Part shown: one piece after another, positions 1-9,246 of the stretch
Layout: each line of letters begins with the position of its first letter
Numbering within the stretch: position 1 is the first letter of the stretch
Source: Bacteroidales bacterium
Lineage (GTDB): Bacteria > Bacteroidota > Bacteroidia > Bacteroidales > PUMT01
Reading direction: 5' to 3'
Length of the DNA: 47,975 nt
Assembly: GCA_007134675.1 (NCBI GenBank)
Contig: SLKJ01000063.1
Coordinates: forward strand, 1-47,975
The notes under the pieces: model-generated
Database searches by the model: none
The model's input: the letters and a program-made list of their open reading frames with translations, nothing else
Told to the model about the DNA's origin: nothing
Translations under genes and position numbers: made by a program

Positions 1-105
1 AAGTTTCATAATCTCTTCAGGCGTTCTGGTTTTTGATACTGCAACCACCTTTACTCCAGGAGGAACCTCTCCGGTAAGTTTATTTATGTTGGCCGATATA
101 TCCAT
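1..105 (-). CDS. yggS: YggS/PLPHP-family PLP homeostasis protein, N-terminal fragment cut by window edge
   Basis: The minus strand from 105 down to the window edge reads as 35 open codons beginning MDISANINKLTGEV and containing VKVVAVSKTRTPEEI. The VAVSK segment carries the PLP-binding lysine of the YggS/ProSC family, cytoplasmic PLP-binding proteins that keep vitamin B6 and amino-acid pools balanced. The ATG lies 5 bases after the stop of the DUF1015 gene, so it is the last visible gene of the serC-serA-DUF1015 operon. Only the first beta strand and the PLP lysine region are present; the remainder lies outside the window. The family call is made from this short segment and from the gene order I recall for Bacteroidota. 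Confidence 0.8.
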   Translation of the reverse strand, partial: MDISANINKLTGEVPPGVKVVAVSKTRTPEEIMKL

Positions 106-110
106 AGAAA

Positions 111-1358
111 TCAGTCAAGCAGATGAACAACCAGTCCGCTCCTGAGCTTAGGCTCAAACCAGGTTGTCTTGGGCGGCATGATACTACCGGTATCGGATAT
201 GTCCATTAACTGTTTCATTGTAACCGGATAGAGAGCAAATGCCGCTTTCATTTCTCCGCTGTCAACCCTCTTTTTCAGCTCGCCAAGCCCCCTGATACCA
301 CCTACAAAATCTATCCGTTTATCAATTCTCAAATCCTTTATAGACAATATTTTATTTAAAACATGATTGGAAAGCAAGGTCACATCAAGGCATCCAATGG
401 AATCTTTGTCTTCGTAAGTGCCTGGTCTGGCCGTCAGTGAATACCATTTACCCCCAAGATAGAGCGAAAAATTACGGAGTTTCTCAGGCCGGTAAATCTC
501 TGTGCCCTTCTCTTCAATATAAAAAATCTTATCCAGTTGCTCCAGAAAACCATTTTCATCTAGTCCGTTCAAATCTTTTACAACTCTGTTGTAGTCAATT
601 ATGTTAAGCTGATTATCGGGAAAGTGAACAGCAAGAAAATAATTGTACTCCTCATCACCTGTATGATGAGAGTTCTCTGTCTTCTTCTCATTGCCAACAA
701 GTGCTGCAGCGGCAGTACGATGATGGCCATCTGCAACATATGTAAAGGGAACCAGGTCAAATAGTGCAACAAGGTGGCTGATCAGGTCCCTGTCGTCAAT
801 AACCCAGAAGTGATGTCCAATACCGTCATCAGCAGTAAAATCGTATACCGGCAAATTTTTTGAGGTATAGTCTCTGATTATCGCATCAATCTCCGGAACA
901 GCCCTGTATGTAAAAAAGACCGGTTCCATATTGGCATTTGTAGCCCTTATATGCTTAATCCTGTCCACCTCTTTTTCCTTTCGTGTCAGCTCATGCTTCC
1001 TGATCCTGTCATGCATATAGTCCTCCACACCGGCACACCCAACCAGTCCGTATTGACTTTTACCATTCATAGTCTGAGCGTATATATAGAGACAATCTTC
1101 ATCATCCTGAATAAGCCATCCCTTGTCCCGGAATTTATTAAAATTATTACTGGCAGTATCATACACCACTGGGTCGTATTCGCTGGTACCCGGGGGACAG
1201 TCAATTTCCGGTTTTATAATGTGCAGCAGTGAGTAAGGATTGCCTTTTGCTTCCTCCCGTGCTTCGTCTGAATTGAGCACGTCGTATGGACGGGAGGCAA
1301 TCTCTCCGGCAATATTCTCAGGGGGGCGCAATCCTCTGAATGGTTTTAATATGGCCAT
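111..1358 (-). CDS. DUF1015 family protein (ParB/sulfiredoxin-like DGHHR motif), serine operon
   Basis: This 415-aa cytoplasmic protein has no signal peptide or membrane segment. Family landmarks are KPFRGLRP near the N terminus (5-12), SRPYDVLN (22-29), a basic segment KHELTRKEKEVDR around 121-133, and VADGHHRTAAA at 208-218. The DGHHR signature resembles the nucleotide-binding motif of the ParB/sulfiredoxin superfamily, which includes free serine kinases (SerK, SbnI); that relationship is my inference and not a demonstrated activity. It lies 28 bases after serA and 5 bases before yggS, so all four genes are probably cotranscribed. The family is formally of unknown function. Length and start (ATG at 1358) fit the family. 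Confidence 0.85.
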   Translation of the reverse strand: MAILKPFRGLRPPENIAGEIASRPYDVLNSDEAREEAKGNPYSLLHIIKPEIDCPPGTSEYDPVVYDTASNNFNKFRDKGWLIQDDEDCLYIYAQTMNGKSQYGLVGCAGVEDYMHDRIRKHELTRKEKEVDRIKHIRATNANMEPVFFTYRAVPEIDAIIRDYTSKNLPVYDFTADDGIGHHFWVIDDRDLISHLVALFDLVPFTYVADGHHRTAAAALVGNEKKTENSHHTGDEEYNYFLAVHFPDNQLNIIDYNRVVKDLNGLDENGFLEQLDKIFYIEEKGTEIYRPEKLRNFSLYLGGKWYSLTARPGTYEDKDSIGCLDVTLLSNHVLNKILSIKDLRIDKRIDFVGGIRGLGELKKRVDSGEMKAAFALYPVTMKQLMDISDTGSIMPPKTTWFEPKLRSGLVVHLLD

Positions 1359-1386
1359 TAAAAATAATTTAAAGATTGGGAAAAAA

Positions 1387-2310
1387 TCAGGTATTTACCT
1401 GATAAGTCCTGTCATCATTTTCGAAAAACCCAACAATCTGCCTGGCGGCAGCAATCCCTGCATTGATATTGGCTTCGGATGTCTGTGCCCCCATTTTTTT
1501 CGGGGTAAAGAAATACCTGCCCGGATACTTTTCTGTTATCTCTTCCATACAATCAGGTGCAATATCTGAAATATATTTAAAATCAGGCCTTTCGGCAAAC
1601 ATCTTCAGAAGTGAATCCTCATCAATGATCTCCTTTCTGGCGGTATTCACCAGTGTGGGATTACCTGGCATTCTTTCAAGAAGTTTAAAATCAATTGATT
1701 TTATAGTATCATCATTGACCGGAATGTTTAGTGAAATATACTGGCAAATCCCAAACAACTCTTCAGACGAGGAAACACATTTCATTCCCGCATATTCCAT
1801 GGCAGATCTTTCAAGAAAAGGATCAAAACCATATACCTCCATATATAACCCGAGAGCGATCCTTGCAACATTCCGGCCAACATTTCCGCACGCATAAACA
1901 CCCAGCCTTTTCCCCAGCAACTCATTTCCTGAGGTTCCGTTAAACTGATTTCGGGCCATATATATCATCATTCCTATTGCAAGCTCTGCAACTGCATTGG
2001 AGTTCTGACCGGGTGTGTTCATTACTAAAATATTCCTGTCAGTGGCAGATACCAGGTCAATATTATCATAACCCGCTCCTGCCCTTACAACAATTTTGAG
2101 TTTATCAGCAGCAGCGATAACCTCCTTGTTTATAATATCACTTCTGACTATAATCGCTTCAGCATCTGCAGCTGCCTTAATCAGATCATCAGGGTCCTTA
2201 TAATTCTCCAGAAAATCCACTTTATACCCAGCTTCACTAAAAACTCCTGAAATGCCCTCTACTGCGGACTTTGCAAAGGGTTTTTCCGTTGCTACCAAAA
2301 CTTTTCTCAT
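1387..2310 (-). CDS. serA: D-3-phosphoglycerate dehydrogenase, short Bacteroidota-type SerA
   Basis: It is predicted to oxidise 3-phosphoglycerate to 3-phosphohydroxypyruvate with NAD, the first step of serine synthesis. The protein is 307 aa and lacks the C-terminal ASB/ACT regulatory domains of long SerA enzymes, so it probably lacks classical serine feedback. The substrate loop VVRAGAGYDNID (74-85) and catalytic Arg region NTARKE (222-227) are present. The nucleotide-binding turn reads ACGNVG (140-145) rather than GxGxxG. The usual catalytic-His motif TPHxGA is TPKKMGAQT (269-277), with Lys271 where His is expected. It lies 33 bases downstream of serC. Its position beside serC supports SerA over a general 2-hydroxyacid dehydrogenase. 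Confidence 0.88.
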   Translation of the reverse strand: MRKVLVATEKPFAKSAVEGISGVFSEAGYKVDFLENYKDPDDLIKAAADAEAIIVRSDIINKEVIAAADKLKIVVRAGAGYDNIDLVSATDRNILVMNTPGQNSNAVAELAIGMMIYMARNQFNGTSGNELLGKRLGVYACGNVGRNVARIALGLYMEVYGFDPFLERSAMEYAGMKCVSSSEELFGICQYISLNIPVNDDTIKSIDFKLLERMPGNPTLVNTARKEIIDEDSLLKMFAERPDFKYISDIAPDCMEEITEKYPGRYFFTPKKMGAQTSEANINAGIAAARQIVGFFENDDRTYQVNT

Positions 2311-2343
2311 ATTTAATAATATTATTTTGTTAGTACAGTATTA

Positions 2344-3414
2344 TCACATATGGGCTTTTTCAAATTCCTGAATCACATCTATGAGTGCCTGTACACTCTC
2401 TACAGGCAGCGCATTGTAGATGGAAGCCCTGAATCCACCAACCGACCTGTGACCCTTAATCCCCACCATTCCAAGGGACTGTGCGAAAGAGAGGAAATCA
2501 GCTTCAAGTCCTTTGTATTCTTCCTTCATAACAAAGCATACATTCATGACCGAACGTGATTTCTTTTCGGCAGTTCCGGCAAATATCCTACTGTTGTCTA
2601 TCACCTCATAAAGCATACCTGCTTTACCATGATTTATTTCCTGTAATCTTTTTACACCCCCAAGATCCCTGATCCATTTAAGTGTCTCCCTTACAGTGTA
2701 AACAGGAAGACAGGGAGGTGTATTGAACATTGAACCGTTTTCTATGTGGATGCGGTAATCGAGCATAGAGGGTATAGCGCGTTCAACCCTCCCCAGAATA
2801 TCCTTTCTGATAACAACAAATGCTACACCGGCAGGACCAAGATTCTTTTGTGCACCACCATATATAATACCGTATTTGGAAACATCAACAGGACGGCTGA
2901 AAATGTCGGATGACATATCTGCCACCAGTGGTACCGGGCTGTCTATATCTTCCAATATTTCTGTACCAAATATGGTATTGTTGGTAGTAATATGAAAATA
3001 GTCCGCATCAGCAGGGATTTCATAAGATTCAGGAATATAGCTGAAGTTTTTGTCCGCCGAAGAGCCGATTATATCAACCTGGCCAAAGTATTTTGCTTCT
3101 TTTATAGCCTTTTTTGCCCACGCACCGGTCTCCAGATATGCCGCTTTTTTCTGAAGCATATTATAAGGAACCATACAGAACTGCATACTGGCGCCTCCTC
3201 CCATGAAAAGCACTTCATAATCACCTGGAACACCAAGTAGTTCCTTGAACAATGAAACAGCCTCATCCATAACGGACTGAAAATCTTTGCCCCTGTGAGA
3301 TATTTCCATAACAGACAAACCAATCCCGTTGAGATCAAGGACTGCTTCTGCTGTACTTTCAATAACTGTGCGCGGTAAAATGGACGGACCGGCGCTGAAA
3401 TTATGTTTCTTCAT
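2344..3414 (-). CDS. serC: Phosphoserine aminotransferase
   Basis: A class V PLP aminotransferase (356 aa) that converts 3-phosphohydroxypyruvate and glutamate to O-phosphoserine; the same fold also serves PLP synthesis. The N terminus [11 protein letters not shown], the GGGASMQF phosphate-cup segment and [12 protein letters not shown] (PLP Schiff-base Lys190) are diagnostic, as is RASIYNA near the C terminus. Full length, ATG start at 3414. It is the first gene of serC-serA-DUF1015-yggS. The 95-bp leader upstream is very AT-rich and contains a tandem TTGCAAA repeat. comB follows the same direction upstream, but the gap suggests a separate promoter. Confidence 0.96.
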   Translation of the reverse strand: MKKHNFSAGPSILPRTVIESTAEAVLDLNGIGLSVMEISHRGKDFQSVMDEAVSLFKELLGVPGDYEVLFMGGGASMQFCMVPYNMLQKKAAYLETGAWAKKAIKEAKYFGQVDIIGSSADKNFSYIPESYEIPADADYFHITTNNTIFGTEILEDIDSPVPLVADMSSDIFSRPVDVSKYGIIYGGAQKNLGPAGVAFVVIRKDILGRVERAIPSMLDYRIHIENGSMFNTPPCLPVYTVRETLKWIRDLGGVKRLQEINHGKAGMLYEVIDNSRIFAGTAEKKSRSVMNVCFVMKEEYKGLEADFLSFAQSLGMVGIKGHRSVGGFRASIYNALPVESVQALIDVIQEFEKAHM

Positions 3415-3453
3415 TGGTTGATATTTAAAATTTGATTAAAGTTGTATAATTGT

Positions 3454-3467
3454 TTGCAAATTGCAAA
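3454..3467. repeat. Tandem heptamer TTGCAAA x2 in the serC leader
   Basis: Two adjacent exact copies of TTGCAAA lie about 40 bp before the serC ATG in a 95-bp AT-rich gap. Position and symmetry would suit a regulator site, but there is no other support. Confidence 0.35.
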
Positions 3468-3509
3468 TTATTTCTTTAAAAAATATTGTTTTTGCTGTCG
3501 TTTTAAAAT

Positions 3510-4244
3510 TTAATAATCCGTGTGTTCAACAAGAAGATGATCCTTCAGCAGAGGAATGACCCTTGTACTGTCAGGCGTATGACAATACTCCATCACATCA
3601 TCCAGTCCCAGTTTCCTGAGCCTGTGCCTGTGTGCTGCTTTATCCATAAATCCTGTAAGGTCGGATTTTGCCATCATCCATAACTCCCGTGATGCGACAG
3701 CAGAGTCACAATCGGTAAAAAAATGTCCCGATCCGATAAGGCTGTCTGCAAGTGCTCCTGCAAAAATACTATCCTCAAGATTAAACCTGTTCTTCCATCC
3801 TGCACAAAGTACAAGAACATCTGAATCTTCCCCGTCAATCCATTCTGCAAGGGCTGTGAGGTTGATAAATGCACCTACAGCAACATGCTTCGCTTCTGAT
3901 GCCATTCTGATTGCCTGTGTTCCGTTAGTAGTGCTGTAAACAATAGTCTTACCCATTACCTGTTCAGGATGAAAATTAAATGGTGAGTTTCCGAAATCGG
4001 CAAAATCCAGTACTATCCCATCTCTCTCGGCAGCTACAAGATATCCTTTTCTTTTCCATTCCCTGGCCTCATCAAGACCGGCTACGGGGATCAGGTTCTT
4101 AACCCCGTTCGCAAAGGCTGCGCAAATGGCCGTAGTTGCCCTGAGTATATCGGAAACCACAACAATGGCACTATCACTCCGGTAAAAAGAGTATAGCGCC
4201 GGGGAAAAACATACTTCAATTTTCCTTTTTCCTTTATTCTCCAT
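3510..4244 (-). CDS. comB: ComB-like 2-phosphosulfolactate phosphatase family protein
   Basis: In methanogens ComB dephosphorylates 2-phosphosulfolactate during coenzyme M synthesis; bacterial homologues without coenzyme M are of uncertain role. Family motifs here are KIEVCFSP at the N terminus, VVVSDILRATTAI, the glycine/threonine segment YSTTNGTQAI, and LVLCAGW. The open frame extends upstream to a TTG at 4295, but the ATG at 4244 (MENKGKRKIEV) puts the conserved KIEVCFSP block at the expected distance; ATG 4259 is the alternative. About 244 aa, a normal length. It follows gcvT on the same strand by roughly 75 bases and is probably cotranscribed with it. No comA, comC or comDE gene is in view. 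Confidence 0.82.
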   Translation of the reverse strand: MENKGKRKIEVCFSPALYSFYRSDSAIVVVSDILRATTAICAAFANGVKNLIPVAGLDEAREWKRKGYLVAAERDGIVLDFADFGNSPFNFHPEQVMGKTIVYSTTNGTQAIRMASEAKHVAVGAFINLTALAEWIDGEDSDVLVLCAGWKNRFNLEDSIFAGALADSLIGSGHFFTDCDSAVASRELWMMAKSDLTGFMDKAAHRHRLRKLGLDDVMEYCHTPDSTRVIPLLKDHLLVEHTDY

Positions 4245-4319
4245 TGATAGAATTGACATATCAGTTAATATGACCAACCAGACAATTATTACCAATTGAC
4301 AGTGCTTCCAGCCTTAACC

Positions 4320-5423
4320 TTAAGGTTTGTAAATGGGAAACTTGACAATCTCTGCTTTCAGTCTCTTTTTTCTGATCATAATATTTATCTCTGTTCCCTG
4401 CCCGGAAAAACCTGTCTGAACATATCCCATGCCAATCCCCTTGTTCATCATAGGCGACATTGTTCCGGATGTAACTCTGCCTATTAAATTACCAGCATTA
4501 TCGGCAATTTCGTAGTCACGACGCGGAATACCTTTCTCTTTCAGGACAAATCCAACAAGTTTCTTTTCAAATCCATCATTTTTCTGACGCAGAAGAAACT
4601 CCTTATCAATAAAGTTGTTATGGTCAACAAACCTGGTAATCCAGCCAAGTCCCGCTTCAATTGGAGAGGTTGTTTCATCTATATCATTTCCATAAAGGCA
4701 ATACCCCATCTCCAGTCTGAGAGTATCACGGGCTCCAAGACCGGCCGGCTTAATACCATAATCCCTGCCGGCCTCAAATACCGCTTCCCATAATGCAGGA
4801 CCATCCTTATTTGGGACATATATCTCACAGCCTCCTGAACCGGTGTATCCCGTAACAGAAAAAACAGCATCCTTTAAACCTGCAAGTTCGATGCTTTTGA
4901 AAGTATTAAACTTAAAATTCTCAAACGGCTCATTGATCAGTTTTTTAATAACCTTCAATGCCAGTGGTCCCTGCACGGCAACCTGCGCTATCTGACCGGA
5001 AATGTTGTAAAGATCTTTTCCAACATCAATACCATACCTTTCTGCATGCTGAGCACACCAGTTCCAGTCTTTGTCAATATTGGCCGCATTTACAACAAGC
5101 ATATAGGAATTTTCTTCGAACCGGTAAACAAGCAGGTCATCAACTATTCCCCCCTTACCATTGGGGAAGCATGTATACTGAATCATTCCGTCAGAGAGGC
5201 GGGTGATATCGTTTGTTGTAAGATACTGGATATACTCTGCAGCATTAGGTCCCTGCACCCGGAACTCTCCCATATGTGAAACATCAAAAACTCCGGCTGA
5301 TTCGCGGACTGTACGGTGCTCATCATTTATACCGCTATATTCAAGGGGCATATTGAAACCGGCAAACGGATGCATCTTTGCACCCATTTTTATGTGAATA
5401 TCAGTAAAGGGAGTTTTCTTCAT
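4320..5423 (-). CDS. gcvT: Glycine cleavage system T protein (aminomethyltransferase)
   Basis: This 367-aa cytoplasmic enzyme takes the aminomethyl group from the H-protein lipoyl arm, releases ammonia and makes 5,10-methylene-tetrahydrofolate. Diagnostic segments are [14 protein letters not shown] near the N terminus, FDVSHMGEF, the folate-site [14 protein letters not shown], and [15 protein letters not shown]. The C-terminal barrel ends with IPRRDYEI and VTSGTMSP-type motifs typical of GcvT. The ATG at 5423 begins the conserved [14 protein letters not shown]. gcvH and gcvP are not adjacent, as is common in Bacteroidota. A TACTTTTG -7 box lies about 45 bp upstream. comB follows, and serine biosynthesis lies next door, consistent with a one-carbon theme. 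Confidence 0.96.
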   Translation of the reverse strand: MKKTPFTDIHIKMGAKMHPFAGFNMPLEYSGINDEHRTVRESAGVFDVSHMGEFRVQGPNAAEYIQYLTTNDITRLSDGMIQYTCFPNGKGGIVDDLLVYRFEENSYMLVVNAANIDKDWNWCAQHAERYGIDVGKDLYNISGQIAQVAVQGPLALKVIKKLINEPFENFKFNTFKSIELAGLKDAVFSVTGYTGSGGCEIYVPNKDGPALWEAVFEAGRDYGIKPAGLGARDTLRLEMGYCLYGNDIDETTSPIEAGLGWITRFVDHNNFIDKEFLLRQKNDGFEKKLVGFVLKEKGIPRRDYEIADNAGNLIGRVTSGTMSPMMNKGIGMGYVQTGFSGQGTEINIMIRKKRLKAEIVKFPIYKP

Positions 5424-5466
5424 TTGAAAAAACAGGATTAACTTATCACAGATTAATCAGGCTTTG

Positions 5467-5474
5467 CAAAAGTA
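5467..5474 (-). promoter_or_regulatory. Candidate Bacteroidota -7 promoter box (TACTTTTG) for gcvT
   Basis: On the minus strand this reads TACTTTTG, matching TAnnTTTG, 44 bp before the gcvT ATG. No clear TTTG -33 element was found at the expected spacing. Confidence 0.4.
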
Positions 5475-5647
5475 ACTATTTTGTGGATATACTTTTAACC
5501 TTCAGGCTGAAATATATCGGAAGTTCATTATTTCAATAATTTTTTTAATTTTACAATGGTTCTCAATAAAAAACAAAATCAAAAAACATTACTTTAATAC
5601 AATGATGTTTTTTATTTCAGAATTAAAAGGAATACGTCCTGATAATT

Positions 5648-5995
5648 ATGGCAAAGACTGTTAATCTTGATTACCTGAAAGAGATGTCCGGCGGTGACCG
5701 GGAGCTGATGCTGGAGATGATAAATATTTTCATAACTGAAGTACCTGAGTACATAAATAGATTGAGTAATGCCCTTAATTCCCGGAAATGGAATGAACTG
5801 GAAAAGCTGGCACATAAATCAAAAGCTTCTGCTTTGATAATGGGTATCCATAAACTGGCCGATGACCTGAGAAAGATGGAAACAGATACAAGGGAAGGAA
5901 AAAATATTGATTTATATCCTTCTTATGTAAAAAAAATTGAAACGCAGTTTAGAATCGCTGCAAAGGAATTAAAAGAGATAGCCGAAACCCTTTAA
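5648..5995 (+). CDS. Histidine phosphotransfer (Hpt) domain protein
   Basis: A 115-aa, single-domain, all-helical protein that would carry phosphate on a histidine between hybrid histidine kinases and response regulators in the cytoplasm. The Hpt signature is LEKLAHKSKASALIMG at 51-66, with the phospho-accepting His56 followed by the usual Lys and small residues. Upstream helices LDYLKEMSGGDRELMLEMI are also typical of Hpt domains. The ATG is preceded by an AAGGA-like tract. It ends 9 bases before an STAS-domain gene, so the two are almost certainly cotranscribed. No kinase or receiver gene is present in the window, so its partners are unknown. Confidence 0.88.
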   Translation: MAKTVNLDYLKEMSGGDRELMLEMINIFITEVPEYINRLSNALNSRKWNELEKLAHKSKASALIMGIHKLADDLRKMETDTREGKNIDLYPSYVKKIETQFRIAAKELKEIAETL

Positions 5996-6004
5996 AACTC
6001 AGCC

Positions 6005-6343
6005 ATGCTTAAAGCAGAAAGGTCAAATGGTGTTATTGTCTGCTCATTCGAACTAGCCAACAAACTAAACAGCAGTAATTCTGACGCACTAAAGAAAAAG
6101 GCAGGGGATCATTTTGAAGTACCCGGCACCAGGCTTATCATTGATCTTGGCAACATCTCTTTTATCGACAGTTCAGGATTCGGGGCCCTTCTTTCATTAT
6201 TGAGGAGAGCAAAAAACGGCTCAGGGATCTTACGCATATGTAATGTAACACCCGGTGTAATGAAAGTGTTCAGACTACTTCAGCTGGATAAAATTTTTGA
6301 AATATACAACACAAGGGAAGAGTGCCTGGAAAGCTTTTCCTGA
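6005..6343 (+). CDS. STAS-domain anti-sigma factor antagonist
   Basis: This 112-aa protein has the SpoIIAA/RsbV-type STAS fold. The conserved phosphorylation loop is LGNISFIDSSGFGALL (49-64), with Asp55 and the candidate phosphoserines Ser56/Ser57. Such proteins bind an anti-sigma factor or other switch kinase in the unphosphorylated state and release it when phosphorylated. The gene follows the Hpt gene by 9 bases and converges on clpB (stops 24 bases apart). No RsbW-type kinase or PP2C phosphatase is adjacent. The nearby SiaB/SiaC pair at 12.4-13.4 kb is a second partner-switch module, but a direct link is speculation. Confidence 0.9.
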   Translation: MLKAERSNGVIVCSFELANKLNSSNSDALKKKAGDHFEVPGTRLIIDLGNISFIDSSGFGALLSLLRRAKNGSGILRICNVTPGVMKVFRLLQLDKIFEIYNTREECLESFS

Positions 6344-6367
6344 GACGGTCTTACCTTTGCTTTAACC

Positions 6368-8983
6368 TTACTTATCAGGGGTTGCAGTCTGATTTCTGAA
6401 AACCAGTCCCTCCCTGCCGTCATCCACATCTACGATAAGTGTTTTCTCCCTCTCAATCTTACCAGCAAGTATCTGACGTGACATTTCATTTAGCAGATAT
6501 TTCTGGATAACCCTTTTAACTGGTCTTGCTCCGTATTGAGGATCAAACCCAAGCTTTGTAAGATGATCTACAGCATGATCGGTTATCTCAACACTAACAT
6601 GGTTGGATGCAAGCATATTCCTTACCTGATGAAACTGCAATAGCACGATTTCCCTCACCTCCTCCTCGGTAAGCGGTTTAAACATTATTATGTCATCAAT
6701 CCGGTTCAGAAATTCCGGCCTTATTGTCTGCTTAAGCAGTTCGAATACCTGTTTGCGGGAATTTTCAAACATCTCATCCCTACTCAATCCGTTCAGCTTA
6801 TCAAAGTTTTCCTGAATTATATGCGAACCAACATTCGAGGTCATAATTATAATAGTATTTCTGAAGTTAACCACCCTTCCCTTATTGTCTGTAAGTCTTC
6901 CATCATCAAGTACCTGCAGCAAAATATTAAAAACATCGGGGTGTGCCTTTTCAATTTCGTCAAGTAAGACAACAGAATAAGGTTTTCTTCTGACAGCCTC
7001 TGTAAGCTGCCCTCCCTCTTCATATCCGACATAACCGGGAGGAGCCCCTATAAGTCTCGAAACAGAATGTCTTTCCTGATATTCTGACATATCGATACGG
7101 GTCATCAGGTTTTCGTCATCAAACAGGAATTCTGCAAGTGCCCGTGCCAGCTCAGTCTTGCCTACACCAGTTGTTCCAAAGAATATAAACGATCCAACAG
7201 GACGTTTTATATCCTGAAGTCCTGCCCTGCTTCTTCTTATTGAATCAGATACAGCCTTAAGCGCATCGTCCTGGCCTACTACCCTTTTATGCAACTCGTC
7301 TTCAAGCGCCAGGAGTTTTTCTCTTTCACTCTGAAGCATACGGCTTACCGGTATGCCTGTCCACCTGCAAACTATTTCAGCAATATCCTCTGAATCAACC
7401 TCTTCTCTGATAAGGGCGCCCTCACCCTGTTTATCCTGAAGTTCCTCCTTAAGCTTATCAATACTGGCTTCGGCCTCTTTTATCCGTCCATATCTTAATT
7501 CTGCCACCTTGCCGTATTCACCATGTCTTTCAGCCTGTTCTGCCTCCAGCTTCATATTCTCGATCGATTCTTTCAGTTTCTGGATACTACTGATAATCTG
7601 ACGCTCATTTTCCCACATTGCCCGGAGTTTATTTTTCTCTTCATTCAGATTTGCCAGATCATTACTGAGTTCTGATTCTTTTTTCCGGTCTCCCTCCCGC
7701 TTAATTGCCTCCCTCTCAATCTCAAGCTGTTTGATCCTTCTCTCAATCTCATCAATATTCTCAGGTACTGAGTTCATTTCAAGCCTGAGCTTGGAAGCAG
7801 CCTCATCAATCAGGTCAATAGCCTTGTCCGGCAGAAAACGTTCAGTAATATACCTGTGTGAAAGCTCAACCGCCGATATTATTGCATCATCCTTTATTCT
7901 GACCTTATGATGGGTCTCATATCTCTCCTTGAGACCCCGTAAAATCGAAATAGCGCTTATCACATCCGGTTCATCAACCATTACTATCTGGAAACGACGC
8001 TCAAGTGCCTTGTCTTTTTCAAAATATTTCTGGTATTCATTAAGGGTAGTAGCACCTATAGCCCTGAGTTCACCACGGGCAAGCGCCGGTTTAAGAATAT
8101 TGGCTGCATCCATAGCACCTTCACTTTTGCCGGCACCAATAAGAGTATGAATCTCATCTATAAACATTACAATTTCACCATCTGAAGAAACTACCTCCTT
8201 TACAACAGCTTTTAACCTTTCCTCAAATTCACCTTTGTATTTGGCACCAGCTATAAGTGCACCCATATCAAGCGAATATACCTGCTTGGATTTAAGGTTT
8301 TCAGGTACATCACCGTTAATAATTCTCTGTGCCAGTCCCTCTGCTATAGCAGTTTTACCCACACCTGGCTCACCGATAAGTATCGGATTATTTTTGGTCC
8401 TTCTTGACAGTATCTGAAGTATTCTCCTTATCTCCTCATCCCTCCCGATAACCGGATCCAGTTTACCGGCACGGGCCATCTCATTAAGGTTCAATGCAAA
8501 CCGACTAAGTGCATTAAAGCTGTCTTCGGCTGACTCGCTGGTGGCTTTGGTACCTTTTCTTAGTTCTGCTATTGCCATTTTGAGGTCATGTGCAGTAAGA
8601 CCACTGTCTTTCATCATCTGAGAAACCTGGTCGCCAGCAGAAAACAAACCCATCAGCAGATGTTCTATTGAAACAAATTCATCACCTGCATCTTTTGAGT
8701 GTTCAGTTGCCTTATGGAGCGCATTTGCTGACGCATTTGACAAATACTGATCGCCACCTGAAACCTTGGGATAAGACAATATAATATTGTCAAGTACTTT
8801 CGCGAAATTTTGCAGATTTACATTCAGCTTTTTAAAAAGAAATCCCGTAATATGTTCATCGGCATTCAGCAGGGCCTTCATTATATGGCCTGTCTCGACG
8901 GACTGGTGCTGATGGCCCGATGCAATAGAAAATGCCTGTTGAATTGCCTCTTTGGATTTTATGGTAAAATTATTCAGGTTCAT
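6368..8983 (-). CDS. clpB: ClpB ATP-dependent disaggregase chaperone
   Basis: This 871-aa hexameric AAA+ machine works with DnaK to solubilise aggregated proteins. Visible domains in order: Clp N-terminal repeat domain (about 1-145), AAA-1 with Walker [12 protein letters not shown] near 205, a long charged coiled-coil M domain (about 400-525) that separates ClpB from ClpA/ClpC-type proteins, AAA-2 with Walker [12 protein letters not shown] near 605, arginine finger and sensor-2 GARPVKR near the C terminus. Length and start ([18 protein letters not shown]) are normal. It is transcribed alone, convergent with the STAS gene. The 263-bp upstream gap shared with the ABC gene has no TAnnTTTG box that I could place. 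Confidence 0.97.
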   Translation of the reverse strand: MNLNNFTIKSKEAIQQAFSIASGHQHQSVETGHIMKALLNADEHITGFLFKKLNVNLQNFAKVLDNIILSYPKVSGGDQYLSNASANALHKATEHSKDAGDEFVSIEHLLMGLFSAGDQVSQMMKDSGLTAHDLKMAIAELRKGTKATSESAEDSFNALSRFALNLNEMARAGKLDPVIGRDEEIRRILQILSRRTKNNPILIGEPGVGKTAIAEGLAQRIINGDVPENLKSKQVYSLDMGALIAGAKYKGEFEERLKAVVKEVVSSDGEIVMFIDEIHTLIGAGKSEGAMDAANILKPALARGELRAIGATTLNEYQKYFEKDKALERRFQIVMVDEPDVISAISILRGLKERYETHHKVRIKDDAIISAVELSHRYITERFLPDKAIDLIDEAASKLRLEMNSVPENIDEIERRIKQLEIEREAIKREGDRKKESELSNDLANLNEEKNKLRAMWENERQIISSIQKLKESIENMKLEAEQAERHGEYGKVAELRYGRIKEAEASIDKLKEELQDKQGEGALIREEVDSEDIAEIVCRWTGIPVSRMLQSEREKLLALEDELHKRVVGQDDALKAVSDSIRRSRAGLQDIKRPVGSFIFFGTTGVGKTELARALAEFLFDDENLMTRIDMSEYQERHSVSRLIGAPPGYVGYEEGGQLTEAVRRKPYSVVLLDEIEKAHPDVFNILLQVLDDGRLTDNKGRVVNFRNTIIIMTSNVGSHIIQENFDKLNGLSRDEMFENSRKQVFELLKQTIRPEFLNRIDDIIMFKPLTEEEVREIVLLQFHQVRNMLASNHVSVEITDHAVDHLTKLGFDPQYGARPVKRVIQKYLLNEMSRQILAGKIEREKTLIVDVDDGREGLVFRNQTATPDK

Positions 8984-9246
8984 CTCTTTTTTATCTTTTA
9001 ATCATTACTTGTTATGAGTCCAATAATGCTAATCGGCCTGCTCAACTCAGGTACTGTATCGAACACTGATCAAAATAATTGCCAAAGCATAACACGGATA
9101 AATATCTGAAAATTTGACGCATTTCCACTGACCGGACAGGACAGTTTGTCCTCTTGAAGAGATTGGATATAAAAAATAAATTAATTACTTTTAAAGCTGC
9201 AACACTTAACCGATAATATATTCAGAAAACACCTCCATCCTGAAAC

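Noticed and set aside
3454-3467. TTGCAAA tandem as a -33/-7 promoter
   Set aside because: The spacing and sequence do not fit TTTG/TAnnTTTG, so it is listed only as a repeat.
4245-4295. Upstream extension of the comB frame to a TTG at 4295
   Set aside because: It adds 17 hydrophobic residues ahead of the conserved KIEVCFSP start, and the alternative ATGs at 4259 or 4244 fit the family.
5424-5647. Possible glycine riboswitch upstream of gcvT
   Set aside because: The short AT-rich leader has no tandem aptamer-like conserved core; only a promoter box and an 11-bp palindrome (TTCAGGCTGAA, 5501-5511) were seen.
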